From Powellomyces hirtus (lineage: Eukaryota; Chytridiomycota; Chytridiomycetes; Spizellomycetales; Powellomycetaceae): a DNA stretch of 64,000 nucleotides. The stretch covers positions 558,001 to 622,000 of the forward strand of contig JAHLKG010000009.1 of assembly GCA_025526995.1 (NCBI GenBank). Direction: 5' to 3'. A program made the position numbers and the translations under genes. A model generated the notes under the pieces. It ran no database searches, was not told the DNA's origin, and saw nothing but the letters and a program-made list of their open reading frames with translations. Shown piece after piece: positions 43,940 to 56,161 of this stretch (the first letter of the stretch is position 1; each line of letters begins with the position of its first letter).

Positions 43940-45151
43940 CTAAGACTGTGCCTGACTGACGACAGGCTGGTCTTGACCGGCGACGGGTTGCTGCTCGGGA
44001 CTTTGCGCTGATGGAGGGGATGTATCGCTCGTCATCGCGTCCTTGACTCCAGTTGGAGACTGGTCCGCATCGATCGGGGTGAGAGCAACCACTGGTTGGT
44101 CCCCATAATACTGTTGCTGATCAGCATATGACATGTAACTCGCTCGCGGATCAAAGTACTGTTGATCCGCGACTGCGTACGCATACGGATATTGTGCGTA
44201 CGAGTACCCGTTAGCCGCTGCAGTTGGATCCAAATAGTATCCACTGTTGTCGGGGTAGTACGCCTGGCCATCCTGGTAGTAGTAGTCAGCTGCTGGGTAT
44301 GCATAGCTGGCGCCCATCGGCAACGTCGTGGACATGTGTTGGTTGCCAAGGAGCGGCTGAGGGGTTGTCGCCATGGGAGACTCGGCGCTGTCGACTGTAG
44401 ATGGCGTGGTGGACGTAGTTGTCGGGACCGGTCTTATGGAGGGAAGGGTGGAGAGTCTGCTGGCGTTTGGGCTGGCTACTGACGTCCCATATTGTTTCCA
44501 AACGGAACCGTGTCCCGTGGGGTCAAAGTCGAGCCTTTCATTCTTCTTGACGCGTTTCCGGTTTGCGCTTTTTCGTCTGAAGCAGACGAACACCATGAGC
44601 GTGATGAGGAAACCAAGAGCAATAATCACGATGGCGATGATTGGACCCGTTCCAATGCCGTCTGAGGCTGCCTTTGATTCTATGATTTGAGACTGCTCCT
44701 TCTCCGGGGTTGGCGATGGTAATGGGTTGGAAGGTGAGCTTGCCACGGGTGGAGGGGCTCCTGGAACCACCGCGGTTGGTGTCGGAAGTGGAGCAACGAC
44801 TGTCTCGAAGACGATCTGTGTGGTTCCAGGTGCCGGTACTGGTGCGGGTACTATCGGGGTTGGCGGAAGTGGAGTTGGGACAGGCGGTTTTGGCGTTGGC
44901 ACAGGTGGGACTGGCGGTTTTGGCGGATTTGGTTTTGGCGGCTCTGGTTTCGGCGGGTCTGGTTTTGGCGGGTCTGGTTTTGGTGGGTCTGGTTTTGGTG
45001 GGTCTGGTTTCGGCGGGTCTGGTTTTGGCGGGTCGGGCTTGGGCGGGTCAGGCTTCGGTGGTTCTGGATCTGGTGTTGGCTTAGGAGGTGTGGGATCCTC
45101 TGGCTTTGGGTCCGGTTTGGGAGATGGCGGCGGGTCGCCCGTGGACGCCAT
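43940..45151 (-). CDS. Single-pass membrane protein with (PPKPD)n Pro-rich region
   Basis: Single exon, 403 aa. The first 150 residues are Pro-rich, with about eight PPKPD units followed by PKPPVP and PTP variants. One membrane helix follows (IIAIVIIALGFLITLMVFVC) with a basic stop-transfer (RRKSANRKRVKKNE). The C-terminal half is Tyr/Gln/Pro/Ala-rich (AADYYYQDGQAYYPDNSGYY). There is no signal peptide at this ATG: the protein starts MASTGDPPPS. Either the Pro region is translocated without cleavage or a 5' exon with a signal peptide is missing. The layout resembles wall-stress sensors (glycosylated stalk, TM, tail), but this is inference. Confidence 0.65.
   Translation of the reverse strand: MASTGDPPPSPKPDPKPEDPTPPKPTPDPEPPKPDPPKPDPPKPDPPKPDPPKPDPPKPDPPKPDPPKPEPPKPNPPKPPVPPVPTPKPPVPTPLPPTPIVPAPVPAPGTTQIVFETVVAPLPTPTAVVPGAPPPVASSPSNPLPSPTPEKEQSQIIESKAASDGIGTGPIIAIVIIALGFLITLMVFVCFRRKSANRKRVKKNERLDFDPTGHGSVWKQYGTSVASPNASRLSTLPSIRPVPTTTSTTPSTVDSAESPMATTPQPLLGNQHMSTTLPMGASYAYPAADYYYQDGQAYYPDNSGYYLDPTAAANGYSYAQYPYAYAVADQQYFDPRASYMSYADQQQYYGDQPVVALTPIDADQSPTGVKDAMTSDTSPPSAQSPEQQPVAGQDQPVVSQAQS
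44935..45055 (-). repeat. 15-bp minisatellite encoding PPKPD
   Basis: Tandem 15-bp units (GGTTTTGGCGGGTCT on the plus strand, with C/T and T/C substitutions) inside the Pro-rich coding region. Unit number is likely to vary between strains. Confidence 0.85.
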
Positions 45152-47018
45152 GTTTTCCTTGACTAAACGAAAGAATTTGTTCTCCGACTACTGTCGATTG
45201 CTGATACCTAGCAAATGCGTTGCGTATGATGGATTTCCAAGGATATGAGATGCAGTTCTCGGACGGGCATGCACGGGGGCAACCTGGACCTCCGCGACCG
45301 TCGGAATAACAAAAGAGGAGGATTTACGAGGATCGGATGTTAAAAGAGAACGGATGGAAGAACAAGAAGAAAGAAAAAGGAAATGAAATGACGGCCGGCC
45401 GCCCGCCGCCCGGCGATATATATTTTGCAAAAATGCTCGGTTCGTCCGTTATCGGTTGTGTATTACATGTGCTAGTACGCGTCCCACTCGTTGTTCTGTC
45501 TACACCCCCCCATTCATCAGGCCCGGCGTCTACCATGATGATTCAGAGGGTAAGGGATGATGATCGACACAGCTAGTAGTAGCTGCTCGGTTCGGCGGTG
45601 GTCTTTGTGCACCCGCAGTGAAATGACAACTTCACGTTGAAACGTAGAATTCGCTGTTTTCGCTGTTTTCCACCCTTTCGGATTTCTATGGGAGTCCGGG
45701 TCCGCATTTGCGCCGTCCAATTGGTCGGTCCCGTTTCACTTTCGGAGAACGCGGAGGTCTCTCCATCCTAAGGCCGGCTGCTTGGCGTTCAGGACTGCCT
45801 GGTACTCTCTGACGTTTAATTCACAATTGCGTGCTTGTTGGGCACCTCGCGTTCAAGTTGGAGAAAAGAAAAGCAAAAACTTTCGTTTCCTATTCGGAAG
45901 ACCCAGGAAAAGAAAGTCGGGCGCGCCAGTGGTACCGGCCGCTCGGAGCGCTGCACGCGGAGGGCGTGGAGGGCTTGTACGATGCCTCATTTGCCACAAG
46001 ATACACAACATACTAATACAAGGCCAAAACTCATCGTGGAGTCGCACATGAGTGTGTCACTTTTGTGGCAATTATCATCAATCATCATGGCCAGCCACCA
46101 CCGTCTGAGGCTGAGCTTGAACCTGAAGATAGGCTCAAAAGGGGAATAATAATACAACAGCTCTTGCCAATCTAACGGCCCCTAAATAAAGGGGAAGGCG
46201 CCCACCTGAGATTCTAAAGCGACAAATGGCGAGCATTTGGCAAGAGAGAGAGTGAGTTATTTGTTGCGCACACAGACGCCGAGACCCTGCGCGAAATGCT
46301 CCACTATCTCAAACTGCAAGCAGGTGGCCAAAGCCAGTAAAACAATTGAGCGACTTGTCAGTAGTATCACATCTTCAGCTCCAATTTCATGGGCGTGCTA
46401 GATAACTCCAAACAAGCAAGCTCACACTCTCGCTGTAGACCTCTCCGTGCAAACGACTGCAAAGAAAGAAAAAAAGTAAGTGAAGAGGTATCTAGAACTC
46501 AGAAACCTTCTCGCCCGTTTCAAATCTGCTGTGGCAAATCACGTGCCTCCCTCGGGTATTCGAAACGCGCTTCGCGGCGCGCGCTCAAGTTTTTGCGGTC
46601 AGAAAGAGTCGGGGAGTGTGACATTTATTCTCGACTTCTCACACCTGGAGAGTGGTGTTCAAGTTGACAGAGCAGCGCGGCCAGCAAGGTTGTGAGCTGC
46701 CCGCAGGTAACACGCACCCGGCCACTGGCGTGTCTCGTCTCTTTGCCGCTTCCCCTCAACTCGACAACAACGCCCAAATCCACCTTTCCTTGGACCTTTT
46801 TCGCACTTTTCCTATACTTACCTCTTGAATGCGGACATTCGCAAAGAACAAATAGTTTACAAACCGACATACATATCTCCTCATCCAGGCTCTTGGACGG
46901 GTGACGTTTGGGAAAGGAACAGTTTTTGTGCTTTCGTTCACGACGGAGCAATTGCGAAAGAATACCGGAATCGAATCCAGGGTCCCTTGCTCCCTCACAT
47001 CTTGTCATCACATCCACA
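45152..47018. promoter_or_regulatory. Divergent intergenic region, about 1.9 kb
   Basis: Separates two divergent cell-surface protein genes. Short frames in 45782-46149 and 46389-46695 are not convincing. Part of it could carry long 5' UTRs or an undetected signal-peptide exon for the Pro-rich gene. Otherwise nothing recognised. Confidence 0.35.
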
Positions 47019-49309
47019 ATGCGCTCAAATCTACTTTGGTCGGTCGGAACCCTAGCCGTCACTTTGTCAGGCGTCTCGGCGCAAGCACCACCGGTTGCAC
47101 CAGCACCACCAGTAGCAGCTCCACCAGCAGCAGCTCCAGTTGCGCCTGCACAGGCTCCGGCTGCTCCGGCTGCGGCAGGTTGTTTCTCGCTGGCGGGATC
47201 CAAAGTCTGCTCTCCATGGCAAGGTACACTTTAGGCAGAAGAGGCTAGTGAAGTAGTACGAACGTGGTAACTAACATTTCCCTTTGTACTGTGAACGAAC
47301 AGCTTTTTCAGTCGCTGTGAACCCCGGTGTCTACACCAATCTCCCTACGTTCGAAGCGTACATCACGCGACAGTACGACAACTCGACGACGTACCTTAAG
47401 CAGTTCCAGGACTTTTATGGCTGCCCCGGCTACCCCGGCGGGCAGATCCGATACCACGTGTCGTTCCTGTGTGGCATGATTCTTGACGTTAGCACGGTTG
47501 TGGGCGGTTGCAATACTGTTGGCCGGAAGCCGATGCCAATGTGTTTGTCCTCTGGTGTCGTTGCCACCAAATCTTTGGAAAATGTTCTACAAAACCTTGG
47601 CTTCTGTTCGGCTCGCAAAGATGTTCCGCCCACCATGACGACCTACCAGGCCTCGTATGTGTCCATGAATCCCCAGGTCTTGCCTCTGGTTTCTCGAGCT
47701 TACTCTATTTTATCTTCCTTCCCTTCAGATTGTTGAGTGACAACAATTGCGTCCCCGCTGTTCCCGAAGAATGGTCCTCATGTGGATTCTGGAAAGAAAG
47801 CGAGGTGGCCGCATTCTGCGCGCCAACTGCCGCCACACGCAGCGATCCGTGCTGCAGCGCATACGCTACTAGGCTGGCAGGCGGAGTCGTCAACGTACCA
47901 AACTCCTTGAACGGCGCAATCCCCCCTGGACTCGTCGGACGACCTTCTGCATCTGGAACACAACCCGCGACGTCGATCCCGCCAACACCTGCGGCAAACG
48001 GCACCGACCCGAATGCAACGGCTTCGGCTGCGGGTGGAGCGGAAGCGCCGGCCGGTCAGACCTATGGGACACCGACCACGCCCATAATCGTTGGCGCATG
48101 TGTGGTGGCCCTCGTCCTGATAGCTGCTGTCGTCGGCGCAGTTCTCTATGCTCGTCGCCGAAAAACAACCCGTGCCCCCGACGGTTTCCTCAACGCGTCA
48201 AACTCATTGGGCCGTGATGGAAGTCTCAAATACAAGGGGGCAATGGCTGCTGGTGCTGGCGCCGGTGCCGGTGCCGCCTATGGAAGTGGCTCACGTGGCG
48301 GTCCCTCCCCGACCTACGGTGGTTACGACAACAGGAGCAACGAATACCCCGAGATGAGCATGAACAATGGTGGTTACGGATACAACAGCAATAACAACAA
48401 CGTTGGCAATTCCGCAAACAACAACAACATGATAATGAACAATGCTCCTACACAACCGCCTTCTCCATCGGTCGCTACCGGTGCTGCAGCTGCAGCTGCG
48501 GCAATGATGGGAGTTGAGTCACCCAAGGAGGATGTTGGTGAACCGATTCAGATTGCCGAGACCATGGAAGTCTTGTACAACTACGTGCCCAATCTGGTCG
48601 ATGAGATCTACCTTTGTGAGTATTCTCTAGGGCACCCTTCACATCTGTCAGACAAATCTCCTAACAGTGACTTGGTTGTTTCTTTGTAGACATTGGCGAC
48701 CCAGTGATTGTAAAATGCAAGTTCGATGATGGATGGGGTTATGGATTCAACATGACCACCAAACAAGAAGGTTCCTTCCCGCTCGCCTGCGTCGCCCCCT
48801 ACAACAGCAACCGCAGCGCGGAAATCAACAGCGCCACCCCCGCTGACGCATCCAATCCCACCGCTCCCAACGAGGTTGGTCCTCCCGTGCCACCCCTCTC
48901 CCTGACTCCTAGCCCGCCGACGCCGTCCGACGAAAGCGGCTGGAAGGACACACTCGACAGCCGTCGCCGAGTGAGCAGTCTGACCCCTATCCCCGCCCAC
49001 CTCCAACAGCGCTACCAGACCGGCACCCCCAACACGGGCACAACGACGATGCAGTCCAGCCCATTGTCCGGCGAGTACAGCGCCTACACCCGCGACGACG
49101 GCGACGACGATGATGAAGGTGCGCATCTGCCATCAACCGCGGCTCCGGTTCCTCAACAACCCGAGTTTGATGGCGACGATGATGACAAGCCGCACCTTCA
49201 CTCGGCTCGACAGACCTACCAGCACCCCCCTCTCCCGTTCGGCAGCTACAAGAGCTATGACACGGAACTGTACACTCCGACGGACTCGTTCCCGTCAACA
49301 AGAAAGTAG
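47019..49309 (+). CDS. Surface protein with TM helix and cytoplasmic SH3 domain
   Basis: Four exons, 47019..47223, 47303..47654, 47729..48615 and 48690..49309, 687 aa. A signal peptide (MRSNLLWSVGTLAVTLSGVS) precedes an Ala/Pro stretch. A Cys-containing ectodomain follows (AGCFSLAGSKVCSPW, FYGCPGYPGG, VSFLCGM, SSCGFWKESEVAAFC, DPCCSAY). One membrane helix lies near residues 304-327 (IIVGACVVALVLIAAVVGAV), then RRRK. The cytoplasmic part has Asn- and Ala-rich linkers and one SH3 domain at about 461-515 (MEVLYNYVPNLVDEIYLYIG, KCKFDDGWGYGFN, EGSFPLACVAPY), split by the last intron. The Pro/Asp-rich tail ends DSFPSTRK. Ectodomain plus SH3 suggests a sensor that recruits Pro-rich partners; ligand unknown. 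Confidence 0.82.
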
Positions 49310-49993
49310 TTTCCAGCTTCCCTGACGAGAGGCCCGGTTGTTTGCTGTTCCGTTGTTTGCATTCTTTTTCCACTTTTTCTCTATATAGCGCATATACCGC
49401 ACTCACCAGACTCTAGCACCAAGTAGACTTGTAAAAGGTAGCCCCTTTGCCTCCTTCACATTGAAATCAAATCACATTGAAATCAAAATACACTGGCTTG
49501 TACTCTTTAAGACCAGTGTCAATCATGATAGTTGGGGATCCCAATTCTTAAAATCGGTACAACGAAGCTTCACCCAACACGCAAATCTCCTTCCCCACCA
49601 TCCAGCACCCAAGCCCCTTCCAAACGATGCCCCGACCACCGCTCCAGTTCCCTCCATCTGCCCAGTAATTGACAAATGGGCACGGAAACGCGAGCCAACG
49701 CCACGATATACGCGATGACTGTTGTCTCGTACATACGTTTGCCCGATTTTCGATGGTGAGTTCCATTGCGAGGAAACGCGACACTCACTGTGATTTATGG
49801 CGTGGGATTGTAATACCCAGATGGACAAAATTGGAAAGAAACAACGAGATCTGATTACCGCCAATGTCACCTCAAATGTATGCGATCCCCAACACTTGAT
49901 CTCTCAGGTCTATTCTAAACACTGGTTACCCCCGAGGCTGACTGTATAAATTCGTGAGAACTGGTCTGAGGAAATGAAGATGGGGAGTTTTCC
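49310..49993. other. Intergenic region, about 0.7 kb
   Basis: 3' flank of the SH3 gene. ATTGAAATCAAAT(A/C)ACA is directly repeated near 49460-49490. No gene recognised. Confidence 0.3.
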
Positions 49994-50275
49994 ATGCGTG
50001 CAGTGAGCACAAGAAATCCCGAGCCTTGCGCACCGCAAATGGCCTCCCCAGCCAACGAATCCCAAGTGTCTGCCCCAGAAATCATCAAGACGTGCCAAGA
50101 GCTCTTTGAAACGGCATCGAAGCTTGGTTGCTTGGAAAGAGACCTTGCCAGAAAAGTTGTAGAGCTGACAAAGGTGGCGGGAGAACTTGCCATAAAGGCA
50201 GCAACGGGGCCGCACAATCTCGTAGGTACGCAGAGTCAGCTGATATCTTCGTGCGAAGAGCCAGATTCTGCGTGA
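49994..50275 (+). CDS. Possible small helical protein
   Basis: A 93-aa frame with ATG at 49994 (or 50039). Its middle is amphipathic and Leu-rich (PEIIKTCQELFETASKLGCL, ERDLARKVVELTKVAGELAI), as in a short coiled coil, and is bounded by polar ends. There is no homology I recognise. The opposite strand is also open over the same bases, so this is a weak call based on residue pattern only. Confidence 0.3.
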   Translation: MRAVSTRNPEPCAPQMASPANESQVSAPEIIKTCQELFETASKLGCLERDLARKVVELTKVAGELAIKAATGPHNLVGTQSQLISSCEEPDSA

Positions 50276-51495
50276 ATGCCTGAGACGCTTGATGAAGGTA
50301 CCGTACGATCATTCATCGCCCTCAATTTCGTCTTTCGGAAGTTCCGATCCTTGGACTGCGGGACATTGACCCCGAGAAACCAAAACGACGCGAGAAGCGC
50401 AGCAAAAAAGGGGAGGCCGTGGCGCTGATGCGATAAAAAAGAACCAGAAGACAAAGGACCAAAGTCTTTATCTACCGGATCTCTTTCTCGCTCACCGTCC
50501 CTCTTCCCATACCATAACAGAATCCATTTCACCTATTTGTTTCTGGAGAGTCGGCACAATCATGCAAACGCAAAAAAAAAAAAAAACATTTCATCATAGT
50601 TGCGTGGTATCCCCCTCAGTCAGGCCCGCGGGGCATTATCCACAACATAAATGTCAGAAGGTCTCCAAGTAATAACATCATGGGGGGATTTGTTATGAAC
50701 ACGACCAATTCATTGACTTTCCATATTCGATCGAAACCCCATTCTCGAAGCCCCAATCACATGCAGAATAGCAGTTGCGCGACTACATCGGATGTGTGCG
50801 TAGTCTGGATGAGATTGGGGTCGAGAGGTGTTTCCTTTATTGGTTAGACGCTTGGGAGCAAACAACTACAGAAACTGAAGGGAAGATCGATAAGTGACTG
50901 ATTCTCGAGTTACGTGATTCGGTTTCCCCAGCCTCCCCAATATCTCCTTCCTCAACGTGGGATTCGCATAATAATGGTCAGGTATAAAGTTCTGTCATCA
51001 ATGACCGCCCGCCGGGTCTGTATATAAGCCAGCACCCGAGGGCAGACCATAGTCAGGGCTTGACTCTATATTGGGATCATCTCTCCATTGTTTGCGGCGT
51101 TGCGGCTCGCTGCTCTCCTCTCCCTCCCTCTCCTCTTCGTGATGCGGTGATCCAGTGTGCATACTTACAGTTTGCGGTCAGTATTCAGTTTTTGGTGGGT
51201 ATTTGTGAATGGCAAGCAAGAAGGAGAATGGACGCAGTCTCGGCTTTTTATGAACCAAGAAAAATACCGGTCAGCCAATGAGCGCGCGTGGCGCAATCAG
51301 AAAGGTCAATCGCGTTCATAAGCCACAGTACGAGGAATAACGAGGGATGCATCGATTGTCTGTTATTGACCTACAATACATACAAGCGATATAAAAGTAA
51401 AGCGCCTGCCTAAAGTCTATGTACCATCTGTCGACACCAAGAGTGTCCCGAGCGCTCAAAGATGCATCAGGTCAGGGTCGAAGACCGTGAAACGC
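50276..51495. other. Intergenic region, about 1.2 kb
   Basis: No convincing gene. Contains a 13-15 base A run at about 50571, a TATATAAG at about 51019 followed by a CT-rich stretch (a promoter-like arrangement with no clear downstream frame) and TATAAAAG near 51391. Could host a non-coding transcript. Confidence 0.35.
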
Positions 51496-53765
51496 TTATT
51501 CGAACTTGATACCCTGCGCAAGGGGAAGCGCTCCACTGTAGTTGATGGTGCTGTAGAAGAAAATTTGATGAGCAACAAATCTCCGCGCATTCTTCACCTT
51601 CGAACCGGCAGTCGCATACCAAGTTTGTCTTCTCATGTACTGCTTCCAGGCATCGCTTCCGGACTCACGGCCACCGCCGGTTTCCTTCTCACCTCCGAAA
51701 GCACCGCCAATCTCGGCACCGTTGGTAGGAATGTTAACGTTGACAATACCGCAGTCCGAGCCAGAAGGACCGGTCCACTTGAACACGTTGGCAAGGTCCT
51801 GGGTGAAGATACTGCTGCTGAGACCCTGCTTGACAGAGTTGTTCTGGGCGATGGCATCTTCCAGCGACTTGATCTTCATGGTGTGCAGAATCTATTTATG
51901 CGGAAACGTCAGATGAATTTCACAACATGTTTAGCAGACAGAGGAAGAATACATACGGGCACGAAGATCTCGTTCTGCACTACCGCAGCAGAAGAGTCAA
52001 TGCTTGTGATGGTGGGTTCGACAAAGTTGCCTGGGCGGTCCAGGACCTTTCCACCGCGCAGGATCTTGCCACCTTGCTGCTTGACGGCTTCAATACCCTT
52101 CTTGTACTGTTCGACGGCAGCAGTGGTGTGGAGCGGGCCGCACAGAGTCTTGGGGTCGAGTGGGTCTCCAATGCGGACCTGGTCGTAAGCTTTGGTCAGA
52201 CGGGCCATAAAGTCGTCGTGGATCTTCTCATGGATGAACAGACGACGGGTCGTGGTGCAACGTTGACCAGCGGTACCGACGGCGGCGAACAGGACAGATC
52301 GCACAGCAAGCTCGATGTCCGCGTCGTCCATGACTGCAGAAACATAATAGCAATGGTAAGACAGGGTGGGGGATGGCGAACTGGTTTTGCACAGTATGAC
52401 GCACCAACAATAGCGTTGTTCCCTCCCAACTCCAGCAGGCTCTTTCCAAAGCGCGATTGAACCGTAAGACCAACTTGCTTTCCAACAGCTGTGGATCCCG
52501 TGAATGACAGGAGGTTGACGCGGTGGTCCTCAGACATTGCCTGACCAACATCCGCTCCGCCAGTGACCAGCGAGCAAAGCGCTCCAGGGAGGTTGTTGCG
52601 TTCAAGCACGCGCTCCAGAATCTTAGTCACGGCCACCGACGTGAGGTTGGTAGTCGGCGCCCCCTTCCAAACAACGGCGTTTCCGCAAACAAGCGCGAGC
52701 GAGCTGTTCCAACCGTACACGGCAACCTGAAGAGGAGTAAAATGAGAAAGCCGCTTCATATAGGAGGGGTAGGCAGCGGATCACCCACCGGGAAGTTGAA
52801 CGCGGAGATCACACCGACAGTGCCGAGCGGGTTCCACATTTCCTTCATGAAATGACCCGGGCCTGGGAAAGAGGTTTAGTATGCGTCCGGGCCTTTATTT
52901 GGCGCATGTCTGCTCACGTTCAGATGGAACCACAGCGCCACCAATCTGTCGGCTTAGTCCCAATGCGTAGTCGCATACATCAACATACTCTAAAAGCAAG
53001 CTACAATCAGATATCACAAAGACCGCGTTTTGAACGGGACACTCGCTTACCCTGCACTTCTCCGACTCCTTCAGGCAAGATCTTGCCCATCTCAATAGCA
53101 ACCAACTCTCCAAGAGGCTGCTTGAGCAGGTCAAGTTCCTCGCGCATCTGGCGAACGATTTCTCCTCGTTTCGGCATGGGCGTCTGGCGATCAGAACAAG
53201 TGAAAGCAAGTCAGAGATCGCACTCATTATAACTGTGATTGTGTTCGATGCATCGGTCTTACCTCGCGCCACATCGGCTTCACCTTCTCGATTTCCTCAA
53301 GAGCAGTGTTCAGGTCTTTCGGTGTTCCCTACATTTGCCAACCAAGCAGAAGCACATTGAGATAGGGCCTTGCTATCTCCTTCCTTGTACCATTTTCCAA
53401 CACGTACCGTTCGAACGCTTCCAATGATTTTGTTGGTGGCGGGGTTAACAGAGTGCACAACCTACAAAGAAAGCCAAAATCGCGTCAATACCATCCCCTG
53501 CTTGCACGCTTTTGACGCAGACAGCCATCTCGCGTGTCCTCATACAACGCATCATCATCACACGTACAGGTCCGTTGCCACTCCATTTGCCAGTGTAGAC
53601 ACCGTCGTTCTCCACCTCCATGCCAAGTTTTCGCAGCAAGCCAACATGCTTGCTGGACTCATCTTCCAGCTTTCCGCTTGCGAATGATCGTCGTAGTGTC
53701 TTTATCGGTGCGGGGCTCCTTATGCGCAGACCGCCGGTTTTTGTGAAGTGATGCAGGAGTGTCAT
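51496..53765 (-). CDS. ALDH7A1: Alpha-aminoadipic semialdehyde dehydrogenase (antiquitin)
   Basis: Ten exons: 53765..53568, 53461..53408, 53328..53263, 53183..53051, 52989..52918, 52862..52789, 52726..52405, 52333..51957, 51891..51620 and 51550..51496; 540 aa. It oxidises aminoadipic semialdehyde, and probably other aldehydes, with NAD+. The N-terminus ([20 protein letters not shown]) resembles a mitochondrial presequence. ALDH7 motifs are continuous across introns: [56 protein letters not shown], catalytic Glu near 298 in [11 protein letters not shown], catalytic Cys near 332 in [14 protein letters not shown], then [20 protein letters not shown]. Antiquitin rather than other ALDHs is shown by [17 protein letters not shown] and the ending [10 protein letters not shown]. 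Confidence 0.96.
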
Positions 53766-54328
53766 ACTGGGTAATGCTGGACAAACAATGGTAGAGGAAT
53801 GGAAATTGTAAGGAAGAATTCTCATGCAGAGCCACCAGAGTACAAGACGCTCGACTAGAACTTACTCTTCTCTGCAATGCTAGTGTAACAATAATGTATG
53901 AAACCCAGGGAAAGCGTCCTGGATATGCCGATATATGGGGTCTGTATACTGCACGTGTGCAATAAAAAAAACCGTCAAGAAAAACAACGTCACGCGTCAA
54001 AACGCGTCCAGCAAAGCCAACAGCTCCATCGCCCACGTCAATTTTGACTTCAAGTGATAAGTCAAATGACCTCCGACAACACCTACTGGCTAGGTTCAAA
54101 TGCAAAAAAAGGGAAGTGTGCATATTTTCCAAAAATGAGCTGTGTAAAGTCACCCTGACAACACTATCAATATCGATAAAACAAATAGGTCGAATATGCA
54201 ATATGGCTTTGCCGGGAGTGGCACAAATGCAAATGAAATAAAAACGCGTCAGTTTCACCGGTCGTGTCAGCCTCTACATGATGCTTCTACATGTCATCTA
54301 GACTAATCTTCCTAAAGGGATGGATGCA
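53766..54328. other. Region between ALDH7 and adrenodoxin reductase
   Basis: ALDH7 promoter and adrenodoxin reductase 3' flank. A long minus-strand frame crossing it (to about 54258) is contiguous with a wrong frame of ALDH7 exon 1 and lacks coding character. Nothing else seen. Confidence 0.35.
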
Positions 54329-56161
54329 TCACTTGGCTCTGCCAGCGGCAACGATATCCAGCATGGATTGAACATCTACAATCTTCTCCCTTGGTTTTCC
54401 CTTGGCCTCGCCAGCAGTGATTTCCGCTTGGTCGATTGATTCCCAATCTTTGAACGATATGGGGTTTGCCCCTCGTTCCTTGAGCAAATCCTTCAGGCTC
54501 TCGAATCCATCAGAGCCTTTCGATGCCACTTGCGATTTCAGATTTCCAGCTTGAACATCCTCCACAATGGAAGTGGCAGTTTCGATCGCGTCGTACATGG
54601 TTGCAGCAATCACGCCCGTGGGTCCTCGTTTCAACCAGCCCGATACATAAAGACCTGACGCCGAATCCTTCTGAGAAGAAAGTTGGCACATGTGTCAGAA
54701 CGCGTCAAAAGGCTTGCAATAGCCGATAATGCAAAAACGCACCTCATCTGACACTCTTCCTTTGACATTCGGTATCAACCCTTTTCTCGAATCGAATGGT
54801 ACTCCGCGGAAAGGAACGCTCCTGTAACCAATGGATCGCAATAGCAATCCCGTGGATAGCTCCTCTATTTGTCCGGTGCCAACAGCTTTGGGACTTTGAG
54901 GTGACCCTTGCAATGTATTCTTTTCCAGGAGAACAGCCTTCAAAGCGTTAGTTTCCGAATGCGGCACAAGTTCGACGGGACTTCGCAAGAACTGCAATGT
55001 CCAGGATTTACTTGGCTCTTCAGAAAAGGTCTTCGTAGCCCCTTTGATCAGCAACTCCATTAAGCGACGCCGTGGTCGGTCCTTTGCGAGGGCTTCTGCG
55101 TCGGCTTTGATTTGGGAGTGAACAAGGTTGAGATCAATGTTGAGCTTCGTGTCGGGGAGGGCGATCATTTCGCGAAGCTCTTTTGCAGTAAACGCAGCCT
55201 GTTGCATATGTTAGTGGACTCTGAACAGCCATGATGCTAGACTTTGAAGCTCTACCTGTAGAGGTCCACGCCGTCCAATCAGATGAACGTGCTTGATCTT
55301 GCTCTTCCGCAGTGCCTCTACGGCATGAGACGTTATGTCTGTCCGCGCAATGGCATCGACGGGCGACAGTAGAGTTCGTGCAACATCCAAAGCCACGTTT
55401 CCCTGCCCGACAACGACAGCAGTGTCCGATGATGTGAGATCCGGGTTCAGGTTGCGGTACTCCGGGGACCCGTTGTACCAGCCAACAAAAGCCCGCGCGG
55501 AGAATACGTTCTTGATGGATTCTTCGCCGGGTATGCCCAGATGCTGGTCTTCCTGCGCCCCATAGGACAGGACAATTGCATCGTAGTGCGGTTTCAATTC
55601 CGCAAACTGCAGGTCACGCCCTATGTTTACATTCCCTACAAATCGAAACCGAGCGTCCTCTGCAATGGACGCAAATTTGTGTATCACGTTCTGGAAGAGG
55701 AAACACTTCTTCGTCAGCTAGGGAAATGAGACAACATTGAGCAGCTCGTCCGCACGCACCTTCACTTCCGGGTGATCAGGCGCAACCCCGAAGCGCACAA
55801 GTCCATACGGGACCGGCAAGGCTTCATACATGTCGATCTTAACATTTGAGAGATTCCTCAGCAAATGCTGGGCGGTGTAAAAACCAGCTGTATCGACCGC
55901 GCGCACTTTGATTAGCGATCCCCCCAAAATATAACTATCTTTGCGACCGTTGTGAAACAGAATCGTCGCAGAGGGCGAGTGTGTTCATAATTGCTGACCT
56001 GGACCACTTCCTATAATGCCGATCGTTACTGCTTGAGTCGACGCAGGCGGAGGGTGTGCTGTTATAGAGCGATTCCGTGCAGTACTAGAGAACTGTACAG
56101 CACAAATATGCTTGCGAAAGCCGCTAGTTCTGCTTGTAGCCAATATGCGGAGTGTTACCAT
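54329..56161 (-). CDS. ARH1: Mitochondrial NADPH:adrenodoxin (ferredoxin) reductase
   Basis: Five exons, 56161..55999, 55887..55760, 55690..55256, 55198..54743 and 54670..54329, 507 aa. It passes electrons from NADPH via FAD to mitochondrial ferredoxin for Fe-S cluster, heme A and related synthesis. The first 45 residues are Arg/Ser/Thr-rich, a presequence. The FAD motif GIIGSGPAGFY (GSGPAG 51-56) spans the first splice site. VPYGLVRFGVAPDHPEVK, VVVGQGNVALDVARTLL (NADP), HLIGRRGPLQ and SVPFRGVPFDSRKGLIPN follow, and YVSGWLKRGPTGVIAATM closes the FAD site. Length fits yeast Arh1 (493) and human FDXR (491). The ATG at 56161 is the first in frame. Confidence 0.96.

Noticed and set aside
45782..46695. 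Several 60-100 codon frames in the 45-47 kb intergenic region
   Set aside because: Overlapping frames on both strands, mostly without ATG, no splice partners and no protein-like composition.
49915..50217. Minus-strand frame of 100 codons opposite the small helical frame
   Set aside because: Its composition is less protein-like than the plus-strand frame, although neither is strong.
53659..54258. Minus-strand frame of 199 codons upstream of ALDH7
   Set aside because: Overlaps ALDH7 exon 1 in another frame, has no ATG at its start and no recognisable content.
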